41,876 bases of DNA from an uncultured Helicobacteraceae bacterium (lineage in GTDB: Bacteria; Campylobacterota; Campylobacteria; Campylobacterales; Helicobacteraceae). The stretch covers positions 1 through 41,876 of the forward strand of contig CAMWQM010000017.1 in the NCBI GenBank assembly GCA_947176375.1, written 5' to 3'. Below, in pieces: positions 31,535 through 40,564 of this stretch. Every line of letters begins with the position of its first letter. The stretch's first letter is position 1. Position numbers and translations under genes: made by a program. The notes beneath the pieces were generated by a model. The model was given only the letters and a program-made list of their open reading frames with translations. It was not told where the DNA came from and did not search any database.

Positions 31535-33775
31535 CTAATTTTCCTTTTCATTAAATCTATATGATACAGAAGTCGCAGTAACAGGGACAAATCTAAATTG
31601 CAAACTAATATATCTATTTGTTATTGTCCTAGCTCCGCTTGTAGTAAGATATGGGGTAATTTCATTTGCAAATTTTAATCCCACACCAAAGCAACGAATA
31701 TCTTTTGAAATAACAAGATTCCAATCCCTTAAGTAATTTCTATTAAAATCATAGCCAATGTCTCCATAAAGTGCAAAATAGCTAAAGTCATAGCTAGCCT
31801 TAATTCTTAAAAAATTTGCTGTTGTATCAACACATTCCCTACCTGAACCATCTATGCAATTTGAATTCGTAACTAGATTCTGATTAAAAGATTTTTTTAG
31901 ATAATATGTTAGATTCCCTCTAAAGTTACCTATTGAAGTATACAAAGAAATGGAAGCTTCCTCTATATTTTTCATTTTAAATGAATAATATAATGTAGTA
32001 TAAATATCAAGATTGCTAATAGGCGAGATTCCAATCTCATTTCTCAAGCTTTCAAGCCTATTTATATTATCTGTTAGATTAATATTTTGGTTCATTCTAT
32101 GATATAGCAAATTTACTCCTTCTAGCCCAAAGAAATATTGCGAAAATGATAATTGCACTTGTGGCTGAGAAATGGAAACGATATTAACCCCACTAAAAGA
32201 ATTTTGAATCTGACATCTTGTAGAATTATCGCTAACGGGACAATTAATATTTTCTCTTTGTTTAAAAACATTATTTTCATCTTGAAAAAATTCATATAAT
32301 GGTCCTGTAAAATCCGCCCTAAAACTCATTGAGTGAAAGACCTTATCCCACTGCTTTGCAATATCTGAACTTAAAAAAACTCCATAATTTGCCGAAAAAT
32401 ATGTGCTATTTGCCCCATTTAAATCTCCCAAACTTCCCGTCCTATTTAATGTAATAATTCCAGCATTTGCATTGAGTGAAGCTCCTATTGTAGCGTAATT
32501 GGCAAATATTGGCATTTGAAAATATAGGGGCAGTTTAAAGCTATTATCAAAATAGCCAAAGCCCTCATATCTCATTATATTTTTCATATTTACATCAGCA
32601 GAATAAGTAAAATATTTAATATCCGTTTGAGATAGAGATTTATGATATTGAAGATGAGGTAGAGTGTGAAATGTATTGCTATTTGTTGGCGCTTGCAAAT
32701 CTAAAAAATATTTAAAATATAAGCCAAAATAATGGTCATCTTTAGTGCCAAAAAAATTTGCTTTAGAAGTTTGGATTCTATTTTCTATATCTCTATTACT
32801 AGTATCTTGCAATCTAATATAATCCAAATCATTCATAAAATGAAAATCTAAATAAAGCCCATCTTTATAACCATCAAAAAATTCGCTTAAAATATCTCGC
32901 CTTTGATGTGCAAAATCAAAGCCATAAATTACTCTGTTTTTAATATTATACCTATCTGTATATTTCCTATAATTATAAAATCCACCAACATTAAACTCAA
33001 AAAGTTGATTTAAGTTATCTACAAATCTAACTTGAATATTTCCCCCCAACCCTCTGCTTGAGCGAATCTGTGGGCTAAAAGTCATATCCCACGAATCCTG
33101 TAATGCTAGAAAAAATGGCTGTATATATATAAATCCCTCTAATGAAGAGCTTGAAAATGATGGGTAGAGGAATCCTGTGGTTCTTTGATTTTTTGTAGAA
33201 ATAAAAATGTATGGAAGATATAAAACAGGTAAATTTTTAATGTATATTCTAGGATTCCAAATTCCTGCTATTGCACTATCTTGATTATAATGCCCAGAAG
33301 TCCCCTCAATACGCCAAATAGGATTCTCCACATCGCAACCTGATACCACAATATCCTCTATTTCATAATCCTTATCTTTATTTTTTGCCATAGATGCACT
33401 AATCCAGATTCCGCTTGTGCTATCTTGCATATAAAATGGTTCGACTATCGCATAATTTTCATCAAATTTTATACTAGCTTTTTGCGTACTAAAGTAAAGA
33501 TTTCCAGAACGATAAAATTTTATATTGCCATTTAGCTCTGCTTCCCTTGTCTGTGTATTGTATTTAATATAATCTGCCAGAATATACACATCTTGGCTAA
33601 TCATCACGGCATTACCTGTGGCTATGGCTATTTTATAATCAATAGAATCTAAATTATCAGCATATAACTCAAAAATCTTATTATTTTCTCTATCAAATTC
33701 CTGTATTGCAGATTGTGCAAATACAAAATCTATAACAAAAATTATACAAATTAGAAAAAATAATATTTTTTGCAT
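31535..33775 (-). CDS. lptD: LPS-assembly protein LptD
   Basis: Outer-membrane barrel that, with LptE, places lipopolysaccharide in the outer leaflet. The 746 residues begin with a signal peptide (cut near VFAQ, about 20), then an OstA/LptA-like jellyroll (about 28-130; IATGNAVMISQDVYILADYI and AELNGNIKFY), then the large barrel domain to a C-terminus ending in VTATSVSYRFNEKEN. Cysteines occur as C147 in the N-terminal part and pairs near CPVSDNSTRC and CIDGSGREC, so disulfides are possible but not in the E. coli arrangement. It sits between the phosphoribosyltransferase and an RDD gene. Confidence 0.92.
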   Translation of the reverse strand: MQKILFFLICIIFVIDFVFAQSAIQEFDRENNKIFELYADNLDSIDYKIAIATGNAVMISQDVYILADYIKYNTQTREAELNGNIKFYRSGNLYFSTQKASIKFDENYAIVEPFYMQDSTSGIWISASMAKNKDKDYEIEDIVVSGCDVENPIWRIEGTSGHYNQDSAIAGIWNPRIYIKNLPVLYLPYIFISTKNQRTTGFLYPSFSSSSLEGFIYIQPFFLALQDSWDMTFSPQIRSSRGLGGNIQVRFVDNLNQLFEFNVGGFYNYRKYTDRYNIKNRVIYGFDFAHQRRDILSEFFDGYKDGLYLDFHFMNDLDYIRLQDTSNRDIENRIQTSKANFFGTKDDHYFGLYFKYFLDLQAPTNSNTFHTLPHLQYHKSLSQTDIKYFTYSADVNMKNIMRYEGFGYFDNSFKLPLYFQMPIFANYATIGASLNANAGIITLNRTGSLGDLNGANSTYFSANYGVFLSSDIAKQWDKVFHSMSFRADFTGPLYEFFQDENNVFKQRENINCPVSDNSTRCQIQNSFSGVNIVSISQPQVQLSFSQYFFGLEGVNLLYHRMNQNINLTDNINRLESLRNEIGISPISNLDIYTTLYYSFKMKNIEEASISLYTSIGNFRGNLTYYLKKSFNQNLVTNSNCIDGSGRECVDTTANFLRIKASYDFSYFALYGDIGYDFNRNYLRDWNLVISKDIRCFGVGLKFANEITPYLTTSGARTITNRYISLQFRFVPVTATSVSYRFNEKEN

Positions 33776-33785
33776 ACCACAGCAT

Positions 33786-34256
33786 TTAGCCCTGTAAGTT
33801 TTGTGGAATACTTACATCAATAACTATAGTTCTTATCATCATATCGTGCAAGGCTTGTCTAAAAGGATTTGCAAATGCAAATAAAAAAGGAATATAGAAT
33901 AAAAATTCAGCTAAAACCCTAAGGGTGGAGCGAAGGACGGATTCTACTATATTTGGTTTATCTAATGTATCTAGCTTAACTATCTTAATTTTGCATAGAA
34001 TTTTTCCTATACTCGCACCATATAATGCAGTAAAAATACTATGATATAAAATCTTAACTGCTATGATATAAAAAAGGGCACTAGACATTAGGGCTATTAT
34101 TTGTTCTGTATTATTATTTAAGGTAGAAATCTTGTCATATAATGCCACAAAAACAAGAAAAGAAATGATTAACTCATCGATAACAAAAGCAAAGATTCTC
34201 TTATCATTTTTAGCTAGTTCTAATCCCTCTCTATCTAAAATTTCTAAAATATCCAT
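33786..34256 (-). CDS. RDD-family membrane protein
   Basis: 156 residues with the RDD layout: R20 and D27 in NDKRIFAFVIDELIISFLVF, a second helix (about 53-75), a GASIGKILCKIKIVK loop, a third helix with R-x(2)-L-R (SVLRSTLRVLAEFLFYIPFLFAF), and a NPFRQALHDMMIRTIVID ending. It starts three bases after purD ends and precedes lptD by ten bases, so it is inside the purD-RDD-lptD-pnp operon. Function unknown. It differs from the RDD gene at 12355-12858 in length and loops. Confidence 0.82.
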   Translation of the reverse strand: MDILEILDREGLELAKNDKRIFAFVIDELIISFLVFVALYDKISTLNNNTEQIIALMSSALFYIIAVKILYHSIFTALYGASIGKILCKIKIVKLDTLDKPNIVESVLRSTLRVLAEFLFYIPFLFAFANPFRQALHDMMIRTIVIDVSIPQNLQG

Positions 34257-34259
34257 TTA

Positions 34260-35549
34260 TTAAGAACCTTTATCTTGTTGCAACGCCCTATTTGCTATAT
34301 CATTTCTTTTTTTTGCACCGCTAAATGTAATATTTTCAGATAAACTATAAGCATTATCCCTGGCTTCTTGCAAAGTAGGAGCGATTCCCACCTGCACAAA
34401 AACCCTGCCACCACTTGCATAAAGAACAGAATCTATTTTACTAACACCACCAAAAGAAATATGATTAAATTTATTTGAAGTGTGATTGATGTTATTAAAA
34501 CTAATTTTTTCAATATTTTTAGATGGGTTTGGATAATCCTTTGAAGCAACGACAACCCCAACGCAATATTTTGGCAAAACTTCAACTTTAAAATCTTTTA
34601 ACTTTTTATCCACAGCTGCATTTAAAATATCTAGCACAGGAGTTTTTAAAAGCGGTAAAATCACCTCACATTCTGGGTCGCCAAAGCGAACATTAAACTC
34701 TAGGACAAAAGGTTTATTATCTACTACCATAATTCCACAAAACAAAACTCCCATAAATTCTGCATCTTCTTTTTTTAAAGCCTCTAACGTGGGCTTTATA
34801 ATCGTAGTTTTAATCTCCTCTAGCAAACTATCGCTACAAAGTTCTGTTGGGCTGTAAGCTCCCATTCCACCGGTATTTACACCTAAATCATTATCTAGTA
34901 ATCGCTTGTGGTCTTGTGCGACAGGAAGTGTTACAAAATCCTCTCCATCGCAAATTGCAAACACCGAAAGCTCAAATCCATCTAAATACTCCTCTATTAC
35001 CACACTTTTACCAGCCTCTCCAAATAACTCACCGCTAAGCATTTTGGGTAGAATCTCTTTAGCCTCATTTTTATTATTTGCAATTATTACGCCTTTTCCA
35101 CCACATAAACCATCAGCTTTAAGAACCATTCTCTCATCAATAAAATTAGTAGAATCTATAAAGCTTAAAAGCTCATCTATATCACTTCCTTGTGTAAATT
35201 TAGCAGTTGGTATATTATATTTTTGCAAGATTTGTTTCATAAAGATTTTAGAACCCTCTAGTTGTGCAGCTTTTTTACTAGGTGCAAAAACTCTGATATT
35301 CTTTTTTCTCAAATCATCACTTAAACCACTCATTAATGGTGCTTCAGGTCCTATGACAACTAAATCAATGTTATTATCTATACAAAAAATAACTATTTTT
35401 TCATTATCTTTTATATCAATATTTTCACCTATTAGCTCACTTGCTCCATTACCAGGACAAAAATAAACTTTATTTACCCTAATATCATTTATCAAACCAA
35501 GTGCTATGCTATACTCCCTAGCACCACTTCCAATTATTAGAATCTTCAA
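34260..35549 (-). CDS. purD: Phosphoribosylamine-glycine ligase
   Basis: Joins phosphoribosylamine and glycine with ATP, the second step of purine synthesis. The 429 residues show the N-terminal PreATP domain (KILIIGSGAREYSIALGL), the ATP-grasp domain with LKADGLCGGKGVIIA and EEYLDGFELSVFAICDG, the DHKRLLDNDLGVNTGGMGAYSP signature (residues about 212-233), EFNVRFGDPECEVILPLL, and the C-terminal domain. The ATG is only about 25 bases downstream of a structured RNA on the same strand, so that RNA and purD may share a transcript. Confidence 0.96.
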   Translation of the reverse strand: MKILIIGSGAREYSIALGLINDIRVNKVYFCPGNGASELIGENIDIKDNEKIVIFCIDNNIDLVVIGPEAPLMSGLSDDLRKKNIRVFAPSKKAAQLEGSKIFMKQILQKYNIPTAKFTQGSDIDELLSFIDSTNFIDERMVLKADGLCGGKGVIIANNKNEAKEILPKMLSGELFGEAGKSVVIEEYLDGFELSVFAICDGEDFVTLPVAQDHKRLLDNDLGVNTGGMGAYSPTELCSDSLLEEIKTTIIKPTLEALKKEDAEFMGVLFCGIMVVDNKPFVLEFNVRFGDPECEVILPLLKTPVLDILNAAVDKKLKDFKVEVLPKYCVGVVVASKDYPNPSKNIEKISFNNINHTSNKFNHISFGGVSKIDSVLYASGGRVFVQVGIAPTLQEARDNAYSLSENITFSGAKKRNDIANRALQQDKGS

Positions 35550-35573
35550 TTTAATTAAACCTTAATTATTAAT

Positions 35574-35782
35574 ATACCCAAGTGAGCGCTACTTGAAAAT
35601 TGTCTAGCCCCCATTACAGATACTAAACATAAGACTCTAAGCACTTGCGTAGGCGGCAAATCCTAAACATAATTAATGTTTAATGACAGAAACACCATCA
35701 CATGCAAACGACTACACGAATCTAAACAATACTTTTATCGGACTTCTCAATTTTATATAAAGAAATACGCTTCACTCAGGCT
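35574..35782 (-). ncRNA. ssrS: Structured RNA upstream of purD, candidate 6S RNA
   Basis: Starting about seven bases after a consensus TATAAT (35788-35793, minus strand), a transcript of about 205 nt would begin GCCUGAGUGAAGCG and end CGCUCACUUGGG. These ends pair over 12 bp with one bulged A and two G-U pairs. Inside, AAAAUUG/CAAUUUU or UUGAGAA/UUUUCAA can extend the closing stem, GUGUAG/CUACGC pairs further in, and AAACAU/AUGUUU forms an apical hairpin. A long irregular rod with open middle and promoter-proximal start fits 6S RNA, which mimics an open promoter and binds RNA polymerase. It lies ahead of purD, as E. coli 6S lies ahead of ygfA. No open frame crosses it. A purD leader element is the alternative. 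Confidence 0.6.
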
Positions 35783-35787
35783 TTGGG

Positions 35788-35793
35788 ATTATA
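35788..35793 (-). promoter_or_regulatory. Consensus -10 of the candidate 6S RNA
   Basis: TATAAT on the minus strand, positioned so that the start site falls at the first base of the closing stem of the RNA. No clear -35 is seen, which is usual for housekeeping promoters in this group. Confidence 0.55.
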
Positions 35794-35799
35794 GATAAA

Positions 35800-36333
35800 A
35801 TTCTCTTTAAAAACCTTTATAATTTGCACTTTTATTGTGAATTTTTTCAATTTTTAAGATAGATTATTATCATTATAGACAATCAAATAACTATATTTAA
35901 ATCAAAATTAGAAACTAAAAATTGCTTACGATATAAGACATCAACCTCTCTAATAATAATGTAAATCTAGTAAATAAGAATCTATTCTAAAAAATGCTTT
36001 GAGATCTAAACCACTAATAAAAGTTTTAAATTTACATTTAAACAATATTTGATTGGTAATTGTTTAAATTTTTGTTTTATAAAAATAACTTTGAAAAACT
36101 AATTTTCATTCCATAAGCTAAAAAATTAATTACTAAAATAAATATTAAAAATGTTTGAATATACAGAATCTAGAAAATATTTTAGAGCTAGATTCTACTA
36201 TTGATACTATGTATGGAAGTATTTTTATATTTATGAGTTTTTATGTAGATTCTATTGGTTTATATAAAATATTATCTCTTGCTTATAGCAAGAGTAATTT
36301 AAAAGTAAATTTAGTTAGAGTGATTATATAAGC
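35800..36333. other. Non-coding region between the candidate 6S gene and the spc/alpha operon
   Basis: About 530 AT-rich bases with no supported gene. It holds two hairpins: AGAATCTAG (36165-36173) with CTAGATTCT (36188-36196), and the likely operon terminator at 36276-36294. Confidence 0.6.
36276..36294 (-). terminator. Likely terminator of the spc/alpha ribosomal operon
   Basis: CTCTTGCT (36276-36283) and AGCAAGAG (36287-36294) form a perfect 8-bp stem with loop TAT. On the minus strand it comes 40 bases after the small lipoprotein stop and is followed by ATAATATTTTATA. Confidence 0.65.
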
Positions 36334-36450
36334 CTATTTTGACTGCCTATATAATGGGTGTTGATAATCATTTCTCTCACAGCCACTAAAGCTAAATATT
36401 ACCATAGTAATACAAAAAAATATTTGCAAAAGTTTTTTATTCATAATCAT
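36334..36450 (-). CDS. 38-residue lipoprotein, translationally coupled to rplQ
   Basis: The ATG at 36450 overlaps the rplQ TGA (ATGA), and TAG is at 36334-36336. A basic start (MIMNKK) is followed by a hydrophobic stretch (residues 7-22) and a lipobox FSGC with C24, leaving a mature lipopeptide of 15 residues ([15 protein letters not shown]). A second ATG at 36444 is possible. The HPLYRQ piece recalls the GPLY motif of LptM (YifL), a tiny lipoprotein that helps LptD fold, but the match is short. The signal and exact stop-start overlap support a real gene. Function is unproven. Confidence 0.65.
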   Translation of the reverse strand: MIMNKKLLQIFFCITMVIFSFSGCERNDYQHPLYRQSK

Positions 36451-36800
36451 TTTACAAACTCAATAATTGCCATAGGAGCTGCATCTCCTCTTCTATTAAT
36501 TGTTTTATGAATAGAAGTATAGCCACCATTTCTACTAGCAAATCTTGGAGCAATCTCTGTTATTAATTTTTTAGTGCTAGATTTATCTTGCAATTTAGCA
36601 AATACAAGCCTGTGTGTGCTACTATCTGCTTTTTTTGATTGTGTGATTAGTCTCTCTATATAAGATTGTAATTCTTTTGCTTTAAATAATCCTGTTTCTA
36701 TCTTTTCATATTTTATAAGAGAAATAGATAGATTTTTTAACAAAGCTTTTCTATGTGATGAAGTTCTACCTAACTTCCTATAATCATTAGAATGTCTCAT
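36447..36800 (-). CDS. rplQ: 50S ribosomal protein L17
   Basis: Large-subunit protein near the exit tunnel. The 117 residues match the family: [32 protein letters not shown], and the C-terminal [38 protein letters not shown] precedes the ATG. It is the last large gene of the spc/alpha operon, 18 bp after rpoA, and its stop overlaps the small lipoprotein start. Confidence 0.97.
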   Translation of the reverse strand: MRHSNDYRKLGRTSSHRKALLKNLSISLIKYEKIETGLFKAKELQSYIERLITQSKKADSSTHRLVFAKLQDKSSTKKLITEIAPRFASRNGGYTSIHKTINRRGDAAPMAIIEFVK

Positions 36801-36818
36801 TTTTGTTTCCTTATTTGC

Positions 36819-37802
36819 TTAATTTTTTTGTAAAAGATCTTTTATGCTATTTGGCAACTTAGCCCCAATATCATAGCCTATATCGCGTAATTTCTCTACT
36901 ATTTCATCATAAGATCTTTTTCCTAGATTCTTAATTGCTTTTATATCAGACTCTTTCATTAATACTAGCTCGCCTATATATTTTACACCTTTTTTATCAA
37001 GGCAATTTGAACATCTAGCACTAAAATTTAAGGTATCTATTTTTTGGAATAGAATCTTATTTTCACTAGATTCAGGCTCAATATCTTGTATCGCAACGCT
37101 CTGAATTTCTAATTTTGATTTAAAGATAGCCATTTGACTATCCATAATTTGCATAGCATTTTTAAATGCATCAACAGCATTAACTCTACCATCAGTTTCT
37201 ATATCAAAAATAACTTTCTCAAATGTAGGGTCATCTTTAACTAATACATTTTCTATCTCATAAGTAACTTTCTTAACAGGAGTAAAATACGCATCTATTG
37301 GAATAAAGGAATCTAAAATCGTCCCTCTTATATCCTCACTTGTAACATAGCCTATGCCTTTATTAATAATTAAAGAAAACTCAATTTTTGCATCATCATT
37401 AATAGTAGCTAAATATACTTCTGGATTCATGACATCTATTTCATTATTTTTTAAATCAGAACCCAAAAGAATCTTGCCACCCGAAAATGAGTAATTCACA
37501 ACTACACTTGTTTGCTGTTCATTTTTAATAACAAAATGTAATTTTCTTAAATTTATTATAAATAAAGAAACATCTTCTGTGATTCCACGAATAGAATCAA
37601 ATTCATGTGTAACGCCATCTATTTTAATGCCAATTACAGCATAACCCACAGAACTTGACATTAACAATCGTCTTATAGGGTGAGCTAGAGTTATGCCATA
37701 ACCCGTTTCAAATGGATATGCAGAGATTCTAGCTTTATTTGGAACTTCTTGTTGCACATCAATATTTGTAGGCACAAAAGGAAAAGTTTTAATAGTCTTC
37801 AT
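36819..37802 (-). CDS. rpoA: DNA-directed RNA polymerase subunit alpha
   Basis: Assembly platform of RNA polymerase and target of activators. The 327 residues comprise the N-terminal dimerisation domain (about 1-230; ISAYPFETGYGITLAHPIRRLLMSS is the family start) and the C-terminal domain (about 250-320) with helix-hairpin-helix CLDKKGVKYIGELVLMKESD and NLGKRSYDEIVEKL. Compared with E. coli the CTD keeps the basic DNA-contact region in weaker form. It is co-transcribed with the ribosomal genes, between rpsD (21 bp) and rplQ (18 bp). Confidence 0.97.
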   Translation of the reverse strand: MKTIKTFPFVPTNIDVQQEVPNKARISAYPFETGYGITLAHPIRRLLMSSSVGYAVIGIKIDGVTHEFDSIRGITEDVSLFIINLRKLHFVIKNEQQTSVVVNYSFSGGKILLGSDLKNNEIDVMNPEVYLATINDDAKIEFSLIINKGIGYVTSEDIRGTILDSFIPIDAYFTPVKKVTYEIENVLVKDDPTFEKVIFDIETDGRVNAVDAFKNAMQIMDSQMAIFKSKLEIQSVAIQDIEPESSENKILFQKIDTLNFSARCSNCLDKKGVKYIGELVLMKESDIKAIKNLGKRSYDEIVEKLRDIGYDIGAKLPNSIKDLLQKN

Positions 37803-37823
37803 ATAAATACCACCTAAAAATTA

Positions 37824-38450
37824 TTATTTAGAATATAACTCAACAATTAATCGCTCTTCAATAGGAATCACAACTTCTTCTCTATTAGGCAATCTTGTAA
37901 AAATACCAAAAAATTTAGCCTCATCAATATCCACCCATGGAACAATTCCTGTTTGTTTAGTAAGCTCTAGAGAGCGAACTATTTGCTTATTATTTGTACT
38001 TTTATCTTTTATGCTTACTTTCTGTCCAGCTTTTAGAATATAAGAAGGGATATTTACTTTTTTACCATCGACTAAAATATGCCCATGAGTTACAAGCTGC
38101 CTAGCAAATCTCCTAGTGCTAGCAAACCCCATTCTATACACTACATTATCAAGTCTCTGCTCTAATAATCTAATTAGATTTTCACCTGTATTTCCCTCAA
38201 TTCTATGAGCTTCGTTAAAAATCATTCTAAATTGCCTCTCTGAGATTCCATACATAAACTTTGCTTTTTGTTTCTCTCTTAATTGAAGTCCATATTCAGA
38301 AATTTTACCGCCGCTTTGTCCATGCTGTCCAGGTCCATACTTTCTTGAATTCAAAGCACATTTCCCAGATAATCTCCTCTCGCCTTTCATATCAAGGCTA
38401 ACGCCAAATCTTCGTTCAATCTTTTCAACAGGTCCTCTATATCGTGCCAT
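37824..38450 (-). CDS. rpsD: 30S ribosomal protein S4
   Basis: Primary 16S-binding protein and, in other bacteria, autoregulator of the alpha operon. The 208 residues include [16 protein letters not shown] at the start and the S4 RNA-binding domain ([35 protein letters not shown], about 95-155). The N-terminal zinc cysteines of some S4 proteins are absent (only C31), so it is the zinc-free form. GGAGGAAGT lies just before the ATG. Confidence 0.97.
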   Translation of the reverse strand: MARYRGPVEKIERRFGVSLDMKGERRLSGKCALNSRKYGPGQHGQSGGKISEYGLQLREKQKAKFMYGISERQFRMIFNEAHRIEGNTGENLIRLLEQRLDNVVYRMGFASTRRFARQLVTHGHILVDGKKVNIPSYILKAGQKVSIKDKSTNNKQIVRSLELTKQTGIVPWVDIDEAKFFGIFTRLPNREEVVIPIEERLIVELYSK

Positions 38451-38459
38451 ACTTCCTCC

Positions 38460-38855
38460 TTATACTCTTCTTCTTTTAGGTGGTCTACAACCATTATGTG
38501 GCAGAGGAGTCACATCTTTTAACCATAAAATTTTAATCCCCTCTACTGCACCTACACTTTTAACTGCAGTCTCTCTTCCACTTCCTGGTCCTTGAATCTT
38601 AATGCCTACTTCTTTAATACCAAAGTCTTTTGCTTTAGCTAAAGCTGCCTCAACTGATTGCTGAGCAGCATAAGGTGTTGATTTCTTAGAACCTTTGAAT
38701 CCAAGTGCTCCAGCAGTGCTCCAGCACAAAACATTGCCCATTTCATCTGTAATAGTTACAGAAGTATTATTAAAAGTAGCAGAAATATGGACTATACCTT
38801 TAGCTATACTTTTTTTTGCAGATTTTTTTCTTGTATTAGTTGATTTTACTGCCAT
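38460..38855 (-). CDS. rpsK: 30S ribosomal protein S11
   Basis: Small-subunit platform protein beside the mRNA E-site. The 131 residues contain [40 protein letters not shown] and the invariant ending [24 protein letters not shown] precedes the ATG. Ten bases separate it from rpsM and nine from rpsD. Confidence 0.97.
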   Translation of the reverse strand: MAVKSTNTRKKSAKKSIAKGIVHISATFNNTSVTITDEMGNVLCWSTAGALGFKGSKKSTPYAAQQSVEAALAKAKDFGIKEVGIKIQGPGSGRETAVKSVGAVEGIKILWLKDVTPLPHNGCRPPKRRRV

Positions 38856-38864
38856 TGTTTCCTC

Positions 38865-39227
38865 CTATTTGCTACCTATTGTTTTTCTCTTGCCTTTTCT
38901 TGTGCGGGCATTATTTTTTGTAGTTTGTCCTCGCACAGGTAAGCCTTTTCTATGTCTAATACCTCTATAATTACCTATCTCCATTAATGCTTTTATATCC
39001 ATTGTAACTTTTTTTCTTAAATCACCCTCAACCATGTAATCTTCTTGAATCTTTTTAGCAATCAAAGAGATTTCATCTTCGCTGAGATCATTAACTCGCT
39101 TATCAAAAGATATATTTACAGCATTCAAAATATCCCTTGAGCTCTTAAGCCCAATACCATAAATATAAGTAAGAGCATATTCTACTCTTTTCTTTTTTGG
39201 CAAATCTACACCAGCAATTCTAGCCAT
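38865..39227 (-). CDS. rpsM: 30S ribosomal protein S13
   Basis: Small-subunit head protein that contacts the P-site tRNA and 50S subunit. The 120 residues begin [26 protein letters not shown] and end in the basic tail [20 protein letters not shown]. It starts three bases after the rpmJ stop and leads into rpsK, the standard alpha-operon order. Confidence 0.97.
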   Translation of the reverse strand: MARIAGVDLPKKKRVEYALTYIYGIGLKSSRDILNAVNISFDKRVNDLSEDEISLIAKKIQEDYMVEGDLRKKVTMDIKALMEIGNYRGIRHRKGLPVRGQTTKNNARTRKGKRKTIGSK

Positions 39228-39230
39228 ATT

Positions 39231-39344
39231 TTATCCTTGTCTTTGTTTATGTTTTGGAGTTACGCAAATTACTCGAATAACACCTTTTCTTTTTATTATC
39301 TTGCATTTATCGCACATTTTTTTCACAGATGGTCTAACCTTCAT
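39231..39344 (-). CDS. rpmJ: 50S ribosomal protein L36
   Basis: 37 residues ([20 protein letters not shown]...), too short to stand out in a length-filtered search but unmistakable. It is the zinc-binding form, with C11, C14, C27 and H32. AAGGAGAAACA precedes the ATG at 39344. It sits between infA and rpsM as in most bacteria. Confidence 0.97.
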   Translation of the reverse strand: MKVRPSVKKMCDKCKIIKRKGVIRVICVTPKHKQRQG

Positions 39345-39471
39345 TGTTTCTCCTTAAAATAATTTTAGATTCTTAAAAAATTCAAACTTACTGATTTTTA
39401 AACTTCTTTGAAATTTGGTGATCTTTTTAAGATAATAAAAGCTTATATTATATACTAATTTACTTTAAAAA

Positions 39472-39795
39472 TTACTTATATTTTTCATCTAAAGTTTTTT
39501 GTATATCAATTAGCTCATTATCTTTTTGAATATCCTCAATTTTATATCTTAATGTAATCCTACCTTTATCTATGCTATAAGGCGTAAGCTCAATTTTTAC
39601 AATATCTCCTGTTAGGATTCTAATGTAATGCATTCTAAGCTTTCCTGCAATATGGCATAAAACTATATGACCATTTTCTAGCCCAACTCTAAAGGTAGCA
39701 TTTGGCAAAACCTCAATGACTTTGCCATATATCTCGATAACATCATCTTTTACTTTCTTTTTTTTATTTTCTTTTTCACTTTTATCTTTTGCCAT
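39472..39795 (-). CDS. infA: Translation initiation factor IF-1 with extended tails
   Basis: Binds the ribosomal A site during initiation. The core (about residues 18-85) is a normal IF-1 OB fold: [37 protein letters not shown] and [17 protein letters not shown]. The protein has 107 residues instead of about 72: 13 extra, mostly Lys/Glu, between MAK and the core ([15 protein letters not shown] region), and 22 after it ([22 protein letters not shown]). I chose the ATG at 39795 because GGAG lies about five bases upstream and relatives start MAK. A longer frame from 39843 overlaps map and lacks a site. It follows map by 13 bp. Confidence 0.93.
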   Translation of the reverse strand: MAKDKSEKENKKKKVKDDVIEIYGKVIEVLPNATFRVGLENGHIVLCHIAGKLRMHYIRILTGDIVKIELTPYSIDKGRITLRYKIEDIQKDNELIDIQKTLDEKYK

Positions 39796-39808
39796 TATCA
39801 CTCCATTA

Positions 39809-40564
39809 TCAAAACTGCGATAAAATAACCGCTTTATTATCAATCATAGCAATAGTATGCTCGTGATGGCTTCCATTTAAACCATCTTCTGAGACTACAC
39901 TCCATTTATCATCTAAAATCTTTGGCTTTCCACTTTTTTGGCAAATCATAGGCTCTATACAAAAAACCATACCATTTTTTATCTTTGGTCCTTGCATAAT
40001 GCTAGTATCAATAAAATTTGGAATCTCTGGCTCTTCGTGAGGCTTTCTACCTATACCATGCCCACAGAATCCTCTCAATGGAACAAATCCACTATCTATA
40101 ATCAATTCTTGCAAGATTCCGCTTAATTCTTTAAATCGCATCCCAATTTTTATCTGCTCTATTGCAGAATCTAGCACAAAGCTAGACGCAGAAATTAGCT
40201 TCTTATCACTATCTTGTATATTTCCAATCTCAAAAGTAATAGCTCCATCACCATACCAGCCACCACACTCAACGCCAATATCTACACCCAAAATATCACC
40301 ATTTTTTAATTTATAGCTATTTGGAATTCCATGTATTATTACATTATTTACAGATAAACAAATTGCCTTTGGGAATCCATATAATCCCTTAAAAGAGGGT
40401 CTCGCATCTGAAGAGAGAATAAAGTCTTCAGCAATTTTATCTAACTCATCTAAATTAATGCCAATTTTTGCATTTTTTTTTACTTCTTGTAGTGCCCTGG
40501 CCACAATAATATTAGATCTATGTAATAAATCAATTTCTTTTTTACTTCGTAATGCAATAGACAT
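39809..40564 (-). CDS. map: Methionine aminopeptidase, type I
   Basis: Removes the N-terminal methionine from new proteins. The 251 residues are the short type Ia form. The five metal ligands are present: two aspartates in [17 protein letters not shown] (about 95 and 106), His in [16 protein letters not shown], Glu in CIEPM and Glu in NGSHHEHT-following positions of the C-terminal block, as in the family; H79-like IIHGIP is also kept. Its ATG overlaps the secY stop by one base (TAATG), giving coupling. Confidence 0.96.
   Translation of the reverse strand: MSIALRSKKEIDLLHRSNIIVARALQEVKKNAKIGINLDELDKIAEDFILSSDARPSFKGLYGFPKAICLSVNNVIIHGIPNSYKLKNGDILGVDIGVECGGWYGDGAITFEIGNIQDSDKKLISASSFVLDSAIEQIKIGMRFKELSGILQELIIDSGFVPLRGFCGHGIGRKPHEEPEIPNFIDTSIMQGPKIKNGMVFCIEPMICQKSGKPKILDDKWSVVSEDGLNGSHHEHTIAMIDNKAVILSQF

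Noticed and set aside
35574-35782. tmRNA (ssrA)
   Set aside because: There is no alanyl acceptor domain with encoded CCA and no tag reading frame ending in a hydrophobic AA-like tail.
39796-39843. Longer start for infA (MIIKRLF...)
   Set aside because: It runs back into map and has no ribosome-binding site; relatives begin MAK, matching the ATG at 39795.
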